A stretch of DNA of 64,000 bases from Mediterraneibacter glycyrrhizinilyticus (GCF_016902345.1 NZ_JACJLR010000016.1:1-64000); one strand, 5' to 3'; shown: positions 7,363 to 16,145, numbered from the stretch's first letter. Program-made: numbers and translations. Notes: generated from the sequence alone by a model not told the origin.

Positions 7363-8280
7363 TCATTCCGCCTCTCCGGAAGCTGTTGTCTCCAGTTCAA
7401 GGAGCTCTTTGGGATCCATCTCAAGAAATTCCGCGATCGCATCCAGACTCATGCCTTTCGCTCTCTTTTTTTGGATGATCTTCTGCAGCGCACTTCGTTC
7501 TCCCTGCCGCAGTCCCCGCTCCAGCCCCTGCTCTAACCCTTGCTCTAAGCCTTGTTTCAGACCATACTCCGTCGCCCCTTTCATCTGGGAATTATAATCC
7601 CAGATTGCTTTCTGACGAGCTTCGTATTCCATTCTCTTCTGCTCATCCAGACTCAGTTTCTTCAACTCGTCATATGCCTCTCCGATATATTCATCCTTCT
7701 TTGCCATCTCTTCGAACTCCTTTCGCCTTTTCCCACCGAAAAAGCGCATCCAGCGGATGATTCCATCTTCGTTTTGATCCTCCGGAGGAAGTTTTTTCAG
7801 CTCCAGAATATGAAGTTCCATCAGATCCGAATACTGTTCCCCGCTTTCCACATCGCAGAAAGCGATCTTCCTGTAACACTTCTTATCCTGGGCGAAATGG
7901 TTGAAATTCAGAATACTGACATGGATGCACTTCTTCATCACATCATAGCCCTCGCCCTCTTTGATCTGCCCGCTGTACGTTTTGCTCACATAAAACAGAA
8001 TGCGGTTTGACCAATACGCGAAATATGCGACCTGCATCTCCATGTTGATCTTTGTTCCATCTTCCATTTCCACCATCACATCAAGGATTCCCAGCTTTGC
8101 GTCCTTCGATTCTTTCCCCGTGCCGGTCGGGATCAAAGTGGTCTTACGAATCTCCTTTGGATCTTTCCCCAAAATCGCTGCGATAAACCCCTTTCGTACT
8201 TTGGGATTCCGCATCAGTTCCTTAAAACAGAAATCCACGGTGGGAAGCATGATAAAATTTTCACTGATTCTTTCGTTCAT
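7363..8280 (-). CDS. Rpn family PD-(D/E)XK nuclease/putative transposase
   Basis: The 305-residue protein has the PDDEXK nuclease core of the Rpn (RpnA-E, PDDEXK_2) family. D67 in LGILDVMVEM and E81-x-Q83 in INMEMQVAYF are the catalytic residues, and the YWSNRILFYVSKTYSGQI helix follows. The C-terminal part carries short glycine-glutamine repeats (GLEQ/GLER/GLRQ) followed by a helical tail (SLDAIAEFLEMDPKELLELE). Rpn proteins are DNA endonucleases linked to RecA-independent recombination and phage defence; they are common in gut Firmicutes in many copies. It is monocistronic, with a terminator downstream. Confidence 0.9.
   Translation of the reverse strand: MNERISENFIMLPTVDFCFKELMRNPKVRKGFIAAILGKDPKEIRKTTLIPTGTGKESKDAKLGILDVMVEMEDGTKINMEMQVAYFAYWSNRILFYVSKTYSGQIKEGEGYDVMKKCIHVSILNFNHFAQDKKCYRKIAFCDVESGEQYSDLMELHILELKKLPPEDQNEDGIIRWMRFFGGKRRKEFEEMAKKDEYIGEAYDELKKLSLDEQKRMEYEARQKAIWDYNSQMKGATEYGLKQGLEQGLEQGLERGLRQGERSALQKIIQKKRAKGMSLDAIAEFLEMDPKELLELETTASGEAE
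7505..7566. repeat. in-frame tandem repeat in the Rpn gene
   Basis: A degenerate 12-bp unit encoding QGLE/RGLR is repeated about five times in the 3' half of the Rpn gene. Such repeats can change copy number in frame by slippage, altering the length of a surface helix. Confidence 0.55.
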
Positions 8281-8662
8281 ATATTCTTCCTCCTTATATT
8301 ACCACGTTCTCCAGTCGGAAAAAAGCAGTGTTTCTTCACTTTTTCATTTCTGAAAAATCACAGTTCGCATAGCAAAACTGGAGTTCAAATGTTGGAATAC
8401 CCGGGCGGAACCGCCCGTAAGATCCGGACTCGAACTGTTCAGAATACCATTGACATTTCGGCATCTGAAACTTTGACGGATTTTTGATAAACTCTTCAGA
8501 TCATGTTCAGATTTCTCAAATCACAAAAGGCACCTGGAGCATGTTAAACTGCTTCAAGTGCCTTTACGATATCACATTATTTTTTCCGATACAACATCCT
8601 TCCCGCAAAAAATCGGGTTATCAACAAACTTACACGAATTATGAAAAATTATCCACAAAATG
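8281..8662. other. intergenic stretch with direct repeats and a GC hairpin
   Basis: About 380 bp without a gene. A short GC-rich hairpin CGGGCGG/CCGCCCG (8402-8417) is flanked by two imperfect direct repeats that both end in GAATACC (about 8383-8400 and 8430-8448). The MATE terminator lies at 8526-8565. Nothing else is recognisable. Confidence 0.45.
8526..8565 (-). terminator. terminator of the MATE transporter gene
   Basis: Arms AAAGGCAC (8526-8533) and GTGCCTTT (8558-8565) form a stem with further pairing inside, followed on the minus strand by TTTTGTG. It lies about 100 nt after the stop codon. Confidence 0.65.
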
Positions 8663-9994
8663 TTACTTCACTTTCCTCCACCGTGATGTTATCATCGGGA
8701 TCTGGAATGCGAGCATTGCTACCCATCCGAAGAAATTCGCCCAGGCAAGACATTCAAATCCACCGTGCATGACGTGGATCATCAGCCACGCCGTGAAGAA
8801 TCTCGCAGACATATTGAGTATGGTGCTGATAAGCGTGACCTTCAGATCTCCCAGTCCCCGGAAATACCCCTGGATGATATTGGTCGCCGACGGCATATAA
8901 TACATAAACGCGATCAGCTGCAGATACGATACTCCCAGGCTGATCACCTCCCCGGATCCGTCGCTCACAAAAAGCTGCATGATCTGGCGGGAGCCGAAGA
9001 ATACAAGGAGTGCGATCACTGTGGTATACACTGCCTGCAGAATGATCGAGGAGAGGAACCCCTGCTTCATCCTCCGGATCTTTCCCGCCCCTCTGTTCTG
9101 CGCCATGAATGTGGTGGTCGCATGTGCGATATTCTGCTGCGGCGTCATGGCAAAATCATCCACCCGGTTGATCGCAGTGAATGCCGCTATGAATTCCACT
9201 CCCTGCACATTTACGACAGTCTGTACACAGATCTTCCCAAGCTGGACGCACATCTGCTGAAGGGCGCTGGTGATACCATAGTTAAAGGTCCTCCACAAGA
9301 TGGATCCGTCAAATACTTTCCATTTCTTCCCAAGGCACAGTAGCGGCACTTTCTTCTTGATATAGATCAGACAGCAGAGACAGCACAGCGCTTCGCTGAG
9401 TACCGTAGCGGCAGCGCTTCCCGGCACGCCCCACTCAAGGACGACAACAAAGAACAGATCCCCCGCCACATTCAGGATCGCACTGATGATGAGAAAATAG
9501 AGCGGCACTTTGCTGTCCCCCAGCGCCCTCAGGGTATTGGAAAAGAAGTTATAGACAAATGTAAAGATCAGCCCCACAAAGATGATCCTCAGATAGAGCT
9601 TCGCGTCTCCAATGATATCTGCCGGAACCTGGAGCAGTTCCAGGAGAGGGTGGGAGAACAGGATCAGCAGGACCGCCACGGCTGCCGAAAAGCCAAGGCC
9701 CCCCAGCATTGAGGTGCTGATCTGCCGCTCCAGAAGATCATACTTTTTCGCTCCATAGTGGGTGCTCATCAAGATCCCTGCGCCCATGCACATCCCGCTG
9801 ATAAACAGGATCACCATGTTCATGATCGGTCCCGCAGTGCCCACCGCCGCAAGGGCGTCGTCTCCGACAAATTTTCCTACGATCACAGAATCCGCCGCGT
9901 TGTAGGTGAGCTGGAACAGATTGCCCAGCACCAGCGGGATAGTAAATTCTGTCAGCTGAGGGATGATACGTCCCTCGGTCATATCTTTCGTCAT
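8663..9994 (-). CDS. MATE family efflux transporter
   Basis: The 443-residue protein has about 12 hydrophobic segments in two related halves, the pattern of MATE multidrug/Na+ antiporters. The N-terminus MTKDMTEGRIIPQLTEFTIP and the NAADSVIVGKFVG stretch are typical of the clostridial DinF/NorM-like branch. It overlaps the upstream YczE-like gene by 4 bp (ATGA), so the two membrane proteins are made together. The substrate is not predictable. Confidence 0.93.
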   Translation of the reverse strand: MTKDMTEGRIIPQLTEFTIPLVLGNLFQLTYNAADSVIVGKFVGDDALAAVGTAGPIMNMVILFISGMCMGAGILMSTHYGAKKYDLLERQISTSMLGGLGFSAAVAVLLILFSHPLLELLQVPADIIGDAKLYLRIIFVGLIFTFVYNFFSNTLRALGDSKVPLYFLIISAILNVAGDLFFVVVLEWGVPGSAAATVLSEALCCLCCLIYIKKKVPLLCLGKKWKVFDGSILWRTFNYGITSALQQMCVQLGKICVQTVVNVQGVEFIAAFTAINRVDDFAMTPQQNIAHATTTFMAQNRGAGKIRRMKQGFLSSIILQAVYTTVIALLVFFGSRQIMQLFVSDGSGEVISLGVSYLQLIAFMYYMPSATNIIQGYFRGLGDLKVTLISTILNMSARFFTAWLMIHVMHGGFECLAWANFFGWVAMLAFQIPMITSRWRKVK

Positions 9995-10665
9995 TTATCC
10001 GTTCCTCCCGGTTCTTCTTCCAGTTTCCAGCGGGACAGCAGTTTCCCAAACTGCCGTGCAAGAGTTCCCACCAGAAGCGCTGCAGCTACAGTTCCCTCTC
10101 TTACCCCCTGGAGCCGTCCTGTAAATACGATCGACAGGATACAGGCGATCACTACAAGAGTCACGTCAAATCCCACCTTCATGTGCCCAAACTTGACCGG
10201 AAGGACTTTGCAGATCGCAAGGACCACGCCCTCCCCCGCAAGGACCACAACTCCGGCTTTTACTTCCAGGCTGACTCCCACGGCGACCAGAAGGATCCCG
10301 ATCAGACAGATGATCCACTGCTGCCAGTACGCATGGTAGGAGATCCTCCGAACTGCCCATACGCCAAAGTCTGTCAGATATCCGAAGAAGAACGCCACCG
10401 GAAGCTGCATGAGCTGGATCGGATGATAATCCTTTCTCAGGATGAGGATCTGGAGCAGTATAAAAACGCAGTGCATTGTGATCGTCGCCGTTCCCACGCT
10501 CAAAGGCGTAAACAGGCTGATCGCATATGGTACACTTGAGATTGGCGATGTCCCAAGGCTGGCCTTGATAGAAAACGCCACACCGAAAGCCATGATCGCC
10601 AGGCCGACAAGAAGAAGCAGGTACCTTTTCACAATATAAACATAGATCCGATTCAATTTTCTCAT
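9991..10665 (-). CDS. YczE/DUF6198-like integral membrane protein
   Basis: The 224-residue protein has five to six predicted membrane helices and the features of the YczE/YitT-like family: LAIMAFGVAFSIKASLGTSP near the N-terminus and GVSLEVKAGVVVLAGEGVV later. The function of this family is not established; some members are linked to peptide antibiotic production. ATG 10665 is chosen, although its spacing is poor and a GTG at 10689 is possible. The 3' end overlaps the MATE start, suggesting a shared role in export or membrane physiology. Confidence 0.75.
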   Translation of the reverse strand: MRKLNRIYVYIVKRYLLLLVGLAIMAFGVAFSIKASLGTSPISSVPYAISLFTPLSVGTATITMHCVFILLQILILRKDYHPIQLMQLPVAFFFGYLTDFGVWAVRRISYHAYWQQWIICLIGILLVAVGVSLEVKAGVVVLAGEGVVLAICKVLPVKFGHMKVGFDVTLVVIACILSIVFTGRLQGVREGTVAAALLVGTLARQFGKLLSRWKLEEEPGGTDK

Positions 10666-10823
10666 TCCTTTCCATAATGCGGACTCCACCGTTCCCGGCT
10701 CTCACAGCCTGCACGAAAGAGATCCCGCACATATCTCAAACGCTTCTATTATACCACTGCAGAACAGAATTGATATAAAAAGTTTCAATGAGTTCAAAAA
10801 CACGAATGGTTTGGTCTAAAAGC

Positions 10824-10855
10824 CAAAAAAAGATCCGGTGCTCCCGCACCGGATC
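10824..10855 (-). terminator. terminator of hsp20
   Basis: A perfect 10-bp stem, GATCCGGTGC (10832-10841) with GCACCGGATC (10846-10855), has a 4-nt loop and is followed on the minus strand by a run of seven T. It ends the hsp20 transcript. Confidence 0.9.
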
Positions 10856-10888
10856 CATTCCTTATGCTTTATGCCCTTTCGGGAAAGA

Positions 10889-11341
10889 TCATCCCTCGAT
10901 CGCGATGGTCTTTTTCGTCTCTACTGCTTTTGCGTCCTTTTTCGGAATACTCAGTTTCAGGATTCCATCCTCAAATTTCGCCTTGATATCTTCCTGTGTT
11001 ACAGCGTCGCCGACATAGAAGCTTCTCTGCATTGCGCCGGCATAACGCTCCCTGCGGATGTATTTGCCTTTCTTGTCCTGCTCATCTTTATCCAGACCTT
11101 TTGCAGCTGAGATCGTCAGATAACCTTCTTCAAGTTCAACATTGATCTCATCTTTCTTAAAGCCCGGCAGATCGACATCAAGTTCATACCCTCCATCATG
11201 CTCACGGATGTCCGTCTTCATGATATTCTTTGCATTTTTACCATACAGCGGATTCTTTCTTCCCCAGAAATCTCTGTCAAAAGCAAAATCCATCCAGTCA
11301 TCATCAAATAAGTTTTCTCCAAAAATACTCGGCATTAACAT
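10889..11341 (-). CDS. Hsp20/alpha-crystallin small heat shock protein
   Basis: The 150-residue protein is an ATP-independent holdase chaperone of the Hsp20 family. The alpha-crystallin domain runs from about residue 40 (MKTDIREHDGGYELDVDLPG) to FEDGILKLSIPK, with a short tail ending TIAIEG that carries the I-x-I anchoring motif. ATG 11341 has AAGGAG 9 nt upstream. It is the second reading frame on its transcript, after a 39-codon ORF, and is controlled by a promoter overlapping a CIRCE element. Confidence 0.95.
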   Translation of the reverse strand: MLMPSIFGENLFDDDWMDFAFDRDFWGRKNPLYGKNAKNIMKTDIREHDGGYELDVDLPGFKKDEINVELEEGYLTISAAKGLDKDEQDKKGKYIRRERYAGAMQRSFYVGDAVTQEDIKAKFEDGILKLSIPKKDAKAVETKKTIAIEG

Positions 11342-11381
11342 AAGTCATTACTCCTTCCATTGCTGAAACCTTAGAAATAAG

Positions 11382-11501
11382 TTATTTATGAGCCGCTCCT
11401 GCGGCTGCCCTCAGCACTCTTGAAGTTGTCTCAAGTGTTGCAAGCTGATACAACTCGGGTTTGGGAACTTCTATGGGAAACTTTTCACTTCTTTTACTCA
11501 T
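11382..11501 (-). CDS. small ORF (39 aa) in the hsp20 leader
   Basis: Reading the minus strand from ATG 11501 gives 39 codons beginning MSKRSEKFPIEVPKPELYQL and ending AAAGAAHK before TAA at 11384-11382. The peptide is basic at both ends, proline-containing in the middle and alanine-rich at the C-terminus. It lies between the CIRCE promoter and hsp20 (40 nt before its start), so it would be cotranscribed under heat-shock control. The ribosome binding site is weak (GGGAAA); a 5-codon ORF with AAAAGGA upstream (ATG 11515) overlaps its ATG and could couple translation. I recognise no family. Stem-forming sequence AGCCGC/GCGGCT (11391-11406) lies in its 3' end, so a structured-leader explanation is also possible. 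Confidence 0.5.
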   Translation of the reverse strand: MSKRSEKFPIEVPKPELYQLATLETTSRVLRAAAGAAHK

Positions 11502-11542
11502 TTTAGATTTCCCATTTGTTCCTTTTCCTTTGTTCTAGTTGT

Positions 11543-11571
11543 AATATAGCACGTATTATTAGCAATGTAAA
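11543..11571 (-). promoter_or_regulatory. hsp20 promoter
   Basis: On the minus strand TTTACA (11566-11571) and TATATT (11543-11548) are separated by exactly 17 bp. The -35 element lies inside the CIRCE operator, as expected for HrcA repression. Transcription would begin near 11536, giving a leader of about 195 nt before hsp20. Confidence 0.75.
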
Positions 11572-11585
11572 GGGGCGAGTGCTAA
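11559..11585. promoter_or_regulatory. CIRCE element (HrcA operator) of hsp20
   Basis: TTAGCAATG - 9 nt - GAGTGCTAA fits the CIRCE consensus TTAGCACTC-N9-GAGTGCTAA with one half perfect and the other matching at its outer six bases. It overlaps the hsp20 -35 element. HrcA is not encoded in this window. Confidence 0.8.
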
Positions 11586-11624
11586 TTTTTTCAAATTTTT
11601 AAATCCTCACCAAATTACCCAAAC

Positions 11625-11670
11625 AAAAAAGGATACCTCTCTAAATCTTCTTTAGAAAGATATCCTTTTA
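11625..11670 (-). terminator. terminator of the greA-lysS operon
   Basis: Arms AAAAGGATA (11627-11635) and TATCCTTTT (11661-11669), with inner pairing CTCTAAA/TTTAGA, form a hairpin whose minus-strand 3' side ends in a T run. It lies 13 nt after the lysS stop. Confidence 0.8.
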
Positions 11671-11682
11671 AGATCCACTATA

Positions 11683-13635
11683 TTAGAACAGTTTCGCCCC
11701 CGCCGGGATATGGTCGTCCACCATCAGCACATGAAGTCTTTCCTCTCCCTCTTCATTGTGTACGGCAGAGATGATCATACCGCAGGAATCAATGCCCATC
11801 ATCTTTCTCGGCGGCAGGTTTGTGATCGCGATCAGCGTCTTTCCGATCAGCTCTTCCGGCTCATAGTAAGCATGGATCCCGCTTAAGATCGTGCGGTCCT
11901 CGCCGGTTCCGTCGTCCAGAGTGAACTGCAGGAGTTTCTTGGACTTCGGCACAGCAACGCACTCTTTTACCTTAACTGCCCTGAAATCGGATTTGCTGAA
12001 AGTCTCAAAATCAACCTCATCTTTAAACAGAGGCTCGATCTCTACCTTTGAGAAATCGATGACTTCCTTCACTTCCTCAGCCGGTTTTTCCTCTGTCTTC
12101 ACCGCTGCGGCAACAGCTTTTTCGGTCTTCGTCTCGCCCTTCTTAGCGTCCAGTGACTTCATCGTCGGGAACAGAAGCACGTCCCTGATGGCAGCGCTGT
12201 CTGTCAGCAGCATACACATCCTGTCGATCCCGAATCCGATACCGCCTGTCGGAGGCATACCGATCTCCAGTGCGTTCAGGAAGTCTTCGTCTGTTGTGTT
12301 TGCTTCCTCATCGCCCTGAGCAAGCTGCTCTTCCTGGGCCTTGAAGCGCTCTCTCTGATCGATCGGGTCGTTCAGCTCGGAGTAGGCGTTGGCCATCTCC
12401 CATCCGTTCATGAAGAACTCGAAGCGCTCCACGTAATCCGGGTTCTCCGGTTTCTTTTTCGTCAGCGGAGAGATTTCGATCGGGTGATCCATGACAAATG
12501 TCGGCTGCACAAGATGCTCCTCAACGTACTCCTCGAAGAACAGGTTCAGGATGTCACCCTTCTTATGTCTCTCTTCAAATTCAATGTTATGCTCTTTCGC
12601 AAGCTCTCTTGCCTGCTCCAGAGTCTCCACTTCATTCCAGTCAACTCCGGCATACTTCTTCACCGCGTCGACCATGGTGATCCGCTCAAACGGTTTGCCC
12701 AGATCCATCTCGATCCCGTTATACACGATCTTTGTCGTTCCCAGGACGTCCTGCGCCACATGGCGGTACAGGTTCTCTGTCAGATCCATCATCCCGTTGT
12801 AGTCTGTATATGCCTGGTACAGCTCCATCAGCGTGAACTCCGGATTGTGTCTTGTGTCAAGCCCTTCATTTCGGAAAACACGACCGATCTCGTAGACTCT
12901 CTCAAGCCCTCCCACGATCAGCCTCTTCAGGTAAAGCTCCAGGGAAATGCGAAGCTTCAGGTCCTCGTTCAGCGCATTGAAGTGTGTCTCGAACGGTCTC
13001 GCAGCAGCTCCTCCCGCATTGCTGACAAGCATCGGTGTCTCAACCTCCATGAAGCCCTGTCCGTCCAGATATCTTCTGATCGAGCTGATGATCCTGGAAC
13101 GTTTGATAAATGTATCCTTTACCTCCGGGTTCATGATCAGATCCACATATCTCTGGCGGTAACGGGTATCCGTATTGGTCAGTCCGTGGAATTTCTCCGG
13201 AAGGATCTGAAGGCTCTTGGAGAGCAGTTCTACTTTGGAGGCATGGATGGAGATCTCGCCGGTCTTCGTCCGGAACACTTCACCTGTAATGCCGATCACA
13301 TCGCCAACATCCAGCTTTTTGAACTCTTTGTAATTCTCCTCGCCGACGCTGTCACGCGCCACATAGGACTGGATATTCCCTTTCAGATCCTGCACGTTAC
13401 AGAAGGACGCCTTTCCCATGACACGCTTGGACATCATACGTCCCGCGATGGATACCTGGCTGCCTTCCAGCTCATCATAGTTGTCCTTGATCTCCTGGCT
13501 GTGATGTGTCTGGTCATATTTTGTGATCACAAACGGGTCTTTCCCGTTCTGCTGCAGTTCCGCAAGTTTCTCGCGGCGCACCTTTCTCAACTGGTTTATA
13601 TCCGGTTCCTGTCCATTTTTCTGCTGCTGAGCCAC
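11683..13635 (-). CDS. lysS: lysyl-tRNA synthetase (class II) with C-terminal tRNA-binding domain
   Basis: The 650-residue enzyme charges tRNA-Lys with lysine. Residues 1-500 are a standard bacterial class II LysRS: an OB-fold anticodon domain ([18 protein letters not shown]), motif 2 ([11 protein letters not shown]) and motif 3 ([14 protein letters not shown]). After an Ala/Glu/Lys-rich linker (about 510-540) comes an extra EMAP-II/Arc1p-type OB domain ([14 protein letters not shown] to MGIDSCGMI), like the C-terminus of bacterial MetRS. Usual bacterial LysRS is about 490-500 residues. The added domain probably increases tRNA affinity. It lies downstream of greA in one operon, separated by a 10-bp stem-loop. 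Confidence 0.95.
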   Translation of the reverse strand: MAQQQKNGQEPDINQLRKVRREKLAELQQNGKDPFVITKYDQTHHSQEIKDNYDELEGSQVSIAGRMMSKRVMGKASFCNVQDLKGNIQSYVARDSVGEENYKEFKKLDVGDVIGITGEVFRTKTGEISIHASKVELLSKSLQILPEKFHGLTNTDTRYRQRYVDLIMNPEVKDTFIKRSRIISSIRRYLDGQGFMEVETPMLVSNAGGAAARPFETHFNALNEDLKLRISLELYLKRLIVGGLERVYEIGRVFRNEGLDTRHNPEFTLMELYQAYTDYNGMMDLTENLYRHVAQDVLGTTKIVYNGIEMDLGKPFERITMVDAVKKYAGVDWNEVETLEQARELAKEHNIEFEERHKKGDILNLFFEEYVEEHLVQPTFVMDHPIEISPLTKKKPENPDYVERFEFFMNGWEMANAYSELNDPIDQRERFKAQEEQLAQGDEEANTTDEDFLNALEIGMPPTGGIGFGIDRMCMLLTDSAAIRDVLLFPTMKSLDAKKGETKTEKAVAAAVKTEEKPAEEVKEVIDFSKVEIEPLFKDEVDFETFSKSDFRAVKVKECVAVPKSKKLLQFTLDDGTGEDRTILSGIHAYYEPEELIGKTLIAITNLPPRKMMGIDSCGMIISAVHNEEGEERLHVLMVDDHIPAGAKLF

Positions 13636-13666
13636 TTTCTTTTTCTCCTTCCTTTATAAGCGAATT

Positions 13667-13691
13667 CAGACCTCTTGCAATAAGAGGTCTG
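13667..13691 (-). other. stem-loop between greA and lysS
   Basis: A perfect 10-bp stem CAGACCTCTT (13667-13676) with AAGAGGTCTG (13682-13691) and a 5-nt loop. No T run follows on the minus strand, so it is more likely an mRNA processing or stability element than a full terminator. It separates greA from lysS. Confidence 0.6.
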
Positions 13692-13706
13692 TCTGAAATC
13701 CTTTGT

Positions 13707-14192
13707 TTACTTTGAGCGGCTGATTTCAAGCACCTTGTACTGGATCACGCCTGCCTGCGTCTCCACATCGACCACGTCATCAACTTTCCTGCCCATCAGT
13801 GCCTGGCCTACCGGAGATTCGTTTGAGATCTTGCCTTCGAGGCTGTTCGCCTCTGTGGAGCCCACGATCTTAAACTCCATCTCTTCATCAAATGTGATGT
13901 CAAATACCTTGACTGTACATCCTACATTGATCTTGTCAAAGTCAACTTCGTCCTCTACAACAACCTCTGCATTTTTCAGGATGCCTTCCAACTCTTCGAT
14001 ACGTGCTTCAATGTCTCTCTGCTCGTCCTTCGCAGCATCGTACTCCGCATTCTCGGAAAGGTCTCCCTGCTCTCTTGCCTCTTTGATCTTGGCTGCCACT
14101 TCTTTCCGCTTGACAACTTTGAGATTCTCAAGTTCATCCTCGAGTGCCTTTAATCCGGCATAAGTAAGTAATCTTTTCTTTGCCTCTGCCAT
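13707..14192 (-). CDS. greA: transcription elongation factor GreA
   Basis: The 161-residue protein rescues backtracked RNA polymerase by stimulating transcript cleavage. It has the N-terminal coiled coil with the acidic tip (REQGDLSENAEYDAAKDEQ) and the C-terminal FKBP-like domain (ISNESPVGQALMGRKVDDVV). Length and sequence are normal for GreA. It is first in the greA-lysS operon, behind a near-consensus promoter at 14292-14320. Confidence 0.97.
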   Translation of the reverse strand: MAEAKKRLLTYAGLKALEDELENLKVVKRKEVAAKIKEAREQGDLSENAEYDAAKDEQRDIEARIEELEGILKNAEVVVEDEVDFDKINVGCTVKVFDITFDEEMEFKIVGSTEANSLEGKISNESPVGQALMGRKVDDVVDVETQAGVIQYKVLEISRSK

Positions 14193-14291
14193 TGTTGCTT
14201 ACGCTCCCTTTCTGTTTCTTAGATTTTCTGTCTATCGGTACAAGATCCTAAGTCTTGTCTGCTTTCTTAAAGTCTATTTCGCAATTTCAAT

Positions 14292-14320
14292 ATTATAACC
14301 AAAAGCTATAATGATGTCAA
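14292..14320 (-). promoter_or_regulatory. promoter of greA-lysS
   Basis: On the minus strand a consensus TTGACA (14315-14320), a 17-bp spacer and TATAAT (14292-14297) form a perfect sigma-A promoter. It overlaps the 3' end of dusB. Confidence 0.9.
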
Positions 14321-15265
14321 GAGATTTTCCAGCTCTTCGTAGGACTCCACGGCATTGATCTTTTCCCGTAACCGCGCCGCTTTTGGGATGCCTTTTGTGT
14401 ACCATGCAACGTGCTTTCTCATCTCCCGGATCCCCAGATAATCCCCCTTATATTCCAGCTGCAGACGGGCATGTCTGAGCATCATCTTCCGTACCTCGTC
14501 CTTGTCCGGTCTCGCCGGGACCTCACCGGTCTGCTCATAGGCGGTCATCTCCGAGAAGATCCACGGATTCCCCTGCGCTCCTCTGGCGATCATCACACCG
14601 TCACATCCGGTCTGTCTTACCAGTTCTTCCGCCTTCTGAGGCGATGTCACGTCTCCGTTTCCTATGACTGGAATGGATACTGCCTCTTTCACCCGGCGTA
14701 TGATATCCCAGTCTGCCGTTCCGCTGTAATACTGCTCTCTTGTCCTGCCGTGGACCGCCACTGCAGCTGCGCCTGCCTCCTCGATGATCTTCGCGATCTC
14801 CACCGCATTGACATGGTCATCGTCAAATCCCTTTCGGATCTTCACCGTAACCGGCTTTTCGATCGCTTTCACCACGGCGCTGACGATCTCATAGACCAGT
14901 TTCGGCTCCTTCATCAGAGCTGAGCCCTCGCCGTTTTTTACCACCTTTGGGACCGGGCATCCCATATTGATGTCAAGGATCTCAAAGGGCCGCTCCTCGA
15001 TCCTTTTTGCCATCTCACTCATGATCTTCGGATCCGAACCGAAAAGCTGCAGCGAGACCGGCTTCTCCTCCGGGTGGATCGTCAGCAGCTGTTCCGTATT
15101 CCGGTTATTGTAGAGGATCGCCTTGGCGCTCACCATCTCCATGCACAGAAGCCCCGCTCCCTGCTCCCGGCAGAGCAGACGAAATGGCAGGTCAGTGACG
15201 CCTGCCATGGGTCCTAAGATATACCGGTTTTCAAGTTCAACATTTCCTATCTTTAATCTCTTCAT
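14306..15265 (-). CDS. dusB: tRNA-dihydrouridine synthase
   Basis: The 319-residue flavoenzyme reduces uridines in the tRNA D-loop using NAD(P)H and FMN. The TIM barrel shows the family motifs MAGVTDLPFRLL, DINMGCPVPKVVKNGEGSAL with the catalytic Cys, HGRTREQYYSG and GNGDVTSP, and the helical tRNA-binding end (HVAWYTKGIPKAA). It matches the DusB/Dus1 group of Firmicutes. It follows coaX by 13 nt in one operon. Confidence 0.93.
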   Translation of the reverse strand: MKRLKIGNVELENRYILGPMAGVTDLPFRLLCREQGAGLLCMEMVSAKAILYNNRNTEQLLTIHPEEKPVSLQLFGSDPKIMSEMAKRIEERPFEILDINMGCPVPKVVKNGEGSALMKEPKLVYEIVSAVVKAIEKPVTVKIRKGFDDDHVNAVEIAKIIEEAGAAAVAVHGRTREQYYSGTADWDIIRRVKEAVSIPVIGNGDVTSPQKAEELVRQTGCDGVMIARGAQGNPWIFSEMTAYEQTGEVPARPDKDEVRKMMLRHARLQLEYKGDYLGIREMRKHVAWYTKGIPKAARLREKINAVESYEELENLLTSL

Positions 15266-15278
15266 TGTTTCTTCTTTT

Positions 15279-16052
15279 TCAGTTCTCCTTCATCCTGTCG
15301 TAGATCAGTCTCAGCCCGTTCAGGGTAAGCTGCGGGTCATACAGATCGATGCAGTCTGTTTCCTTCGCGATGATCTTCCCCAGGCCTCCCGTCGCGATGA
15401 CATAGGCATCCGTATATCCCGACTCTTCCTTCATCCTCTTTACGATATACTCCGTCTGTCCGACCGCTCCAAACACAAGACCGCCCTGCATCCCGGTGAC
15501 CGTGTCGTGTGCAAGGATGGAATCGGGTTTTTTGATCTGGATCGAAGGAAGCATTGCCGCACCGCCCCAGAGGGAACGCCCGGCTGTCTCGATCCCCGGT
15601 GCGATGATGCAGGCTTCCAGCGTGCTGTCCGGACCGATCAGGTCATAAGTAGTGGCTGTCCCAAAATCGATGACCACCGCCGGTCCTTTTGCGATGGCGT
15701 AGCCCGCCACCGCATTGACGATCCGGTCCGGGCCCGTGCGGGAGGGATTATCTGAGATGACTTTTATGCCGGTGTCTGTCTCCGCAGACACGATAACAGG
15801 CGTCGTGTCCAGATATTTTATGATACTGCTCGTAAAAGAATGCATAATGTCCGGCACAACAGATGCAATGATGACCGCGCAGATCTCCTTCGGATCGATC
15901 CCCCGGTGTTCCAGTATCCCGCAGATCGTGAATCCGTATTCATCGGACGTTCTCTGTCTTTTCGTCGTCATGCGGAACATTCCGTGCAGAACCTCTCCCT
16001 CGAACACGCCCATCGTGATATTCGTGTTTCCTATATCGATCGTTAGAAGCAT
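15279..16052 (-). CDS. coaX: type III pantothenate kinase
   Basis: The 257-residue ATPase of the ASKHA fold phosphorylates pantothenate, the first step of coenzyme A synthesis. Motifs are the phosphate loop MLLTIDIGNTNITMG, the substrate motif DNPSRTGPDRIVNAVA and the second phosphate region VIDFGTATTYDLI. Type III enzymes are not feedback-inhibited by CoA and need a monovalent cation. It is the first gene of coaX-dusB; a promoter with TTGACG and GATAAT lies at 16080-16107. Confidence 0.96.
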   Translation of the reverse strand: MLLTIDIGNTNITMGVFEGEVLHGMFRMTTKRQRTSDEYGFTICGILEHRGIDPKEICAVIIASVVPDIMHSFTSSIIKYLDTTPVIVSAETDTGIKVISDNPSRTGPDRIVNAVAGYAIAKGPAVVIDFGTATTYDLIGPDSTLEACIIAPGIETAGRSLWGGAAMLPSIQIKKPDSILAHDTVTGMQGGLVFGAVGQTEYIVKRMKEESGYTDAYVIATGGLGKIIAKETDCIDLYDPQLTLNGLRLIYDRMKEN

Positions 16053-16079
16053 CTTTTCCCCTCCTGCATTTTTTCTTAT

Positions 16080-16107
16080 ATTATCAAGTCTGCCTCGCCT
16101 TCGTCAA
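16080..16107 (-). promoter_or_regulatory. promoter of coaX-dusB
   Basis: On the minus strand TTGACG (16102-16107) and GATAAT (16080-16085) are spaced by 16 bp, about 30 nt before the coaX start. Confidence 0.6.
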
Positions 16108-16145
16108 GTTCGTTCTGCCATACACAGGCATCCGCCGGCATCAGG

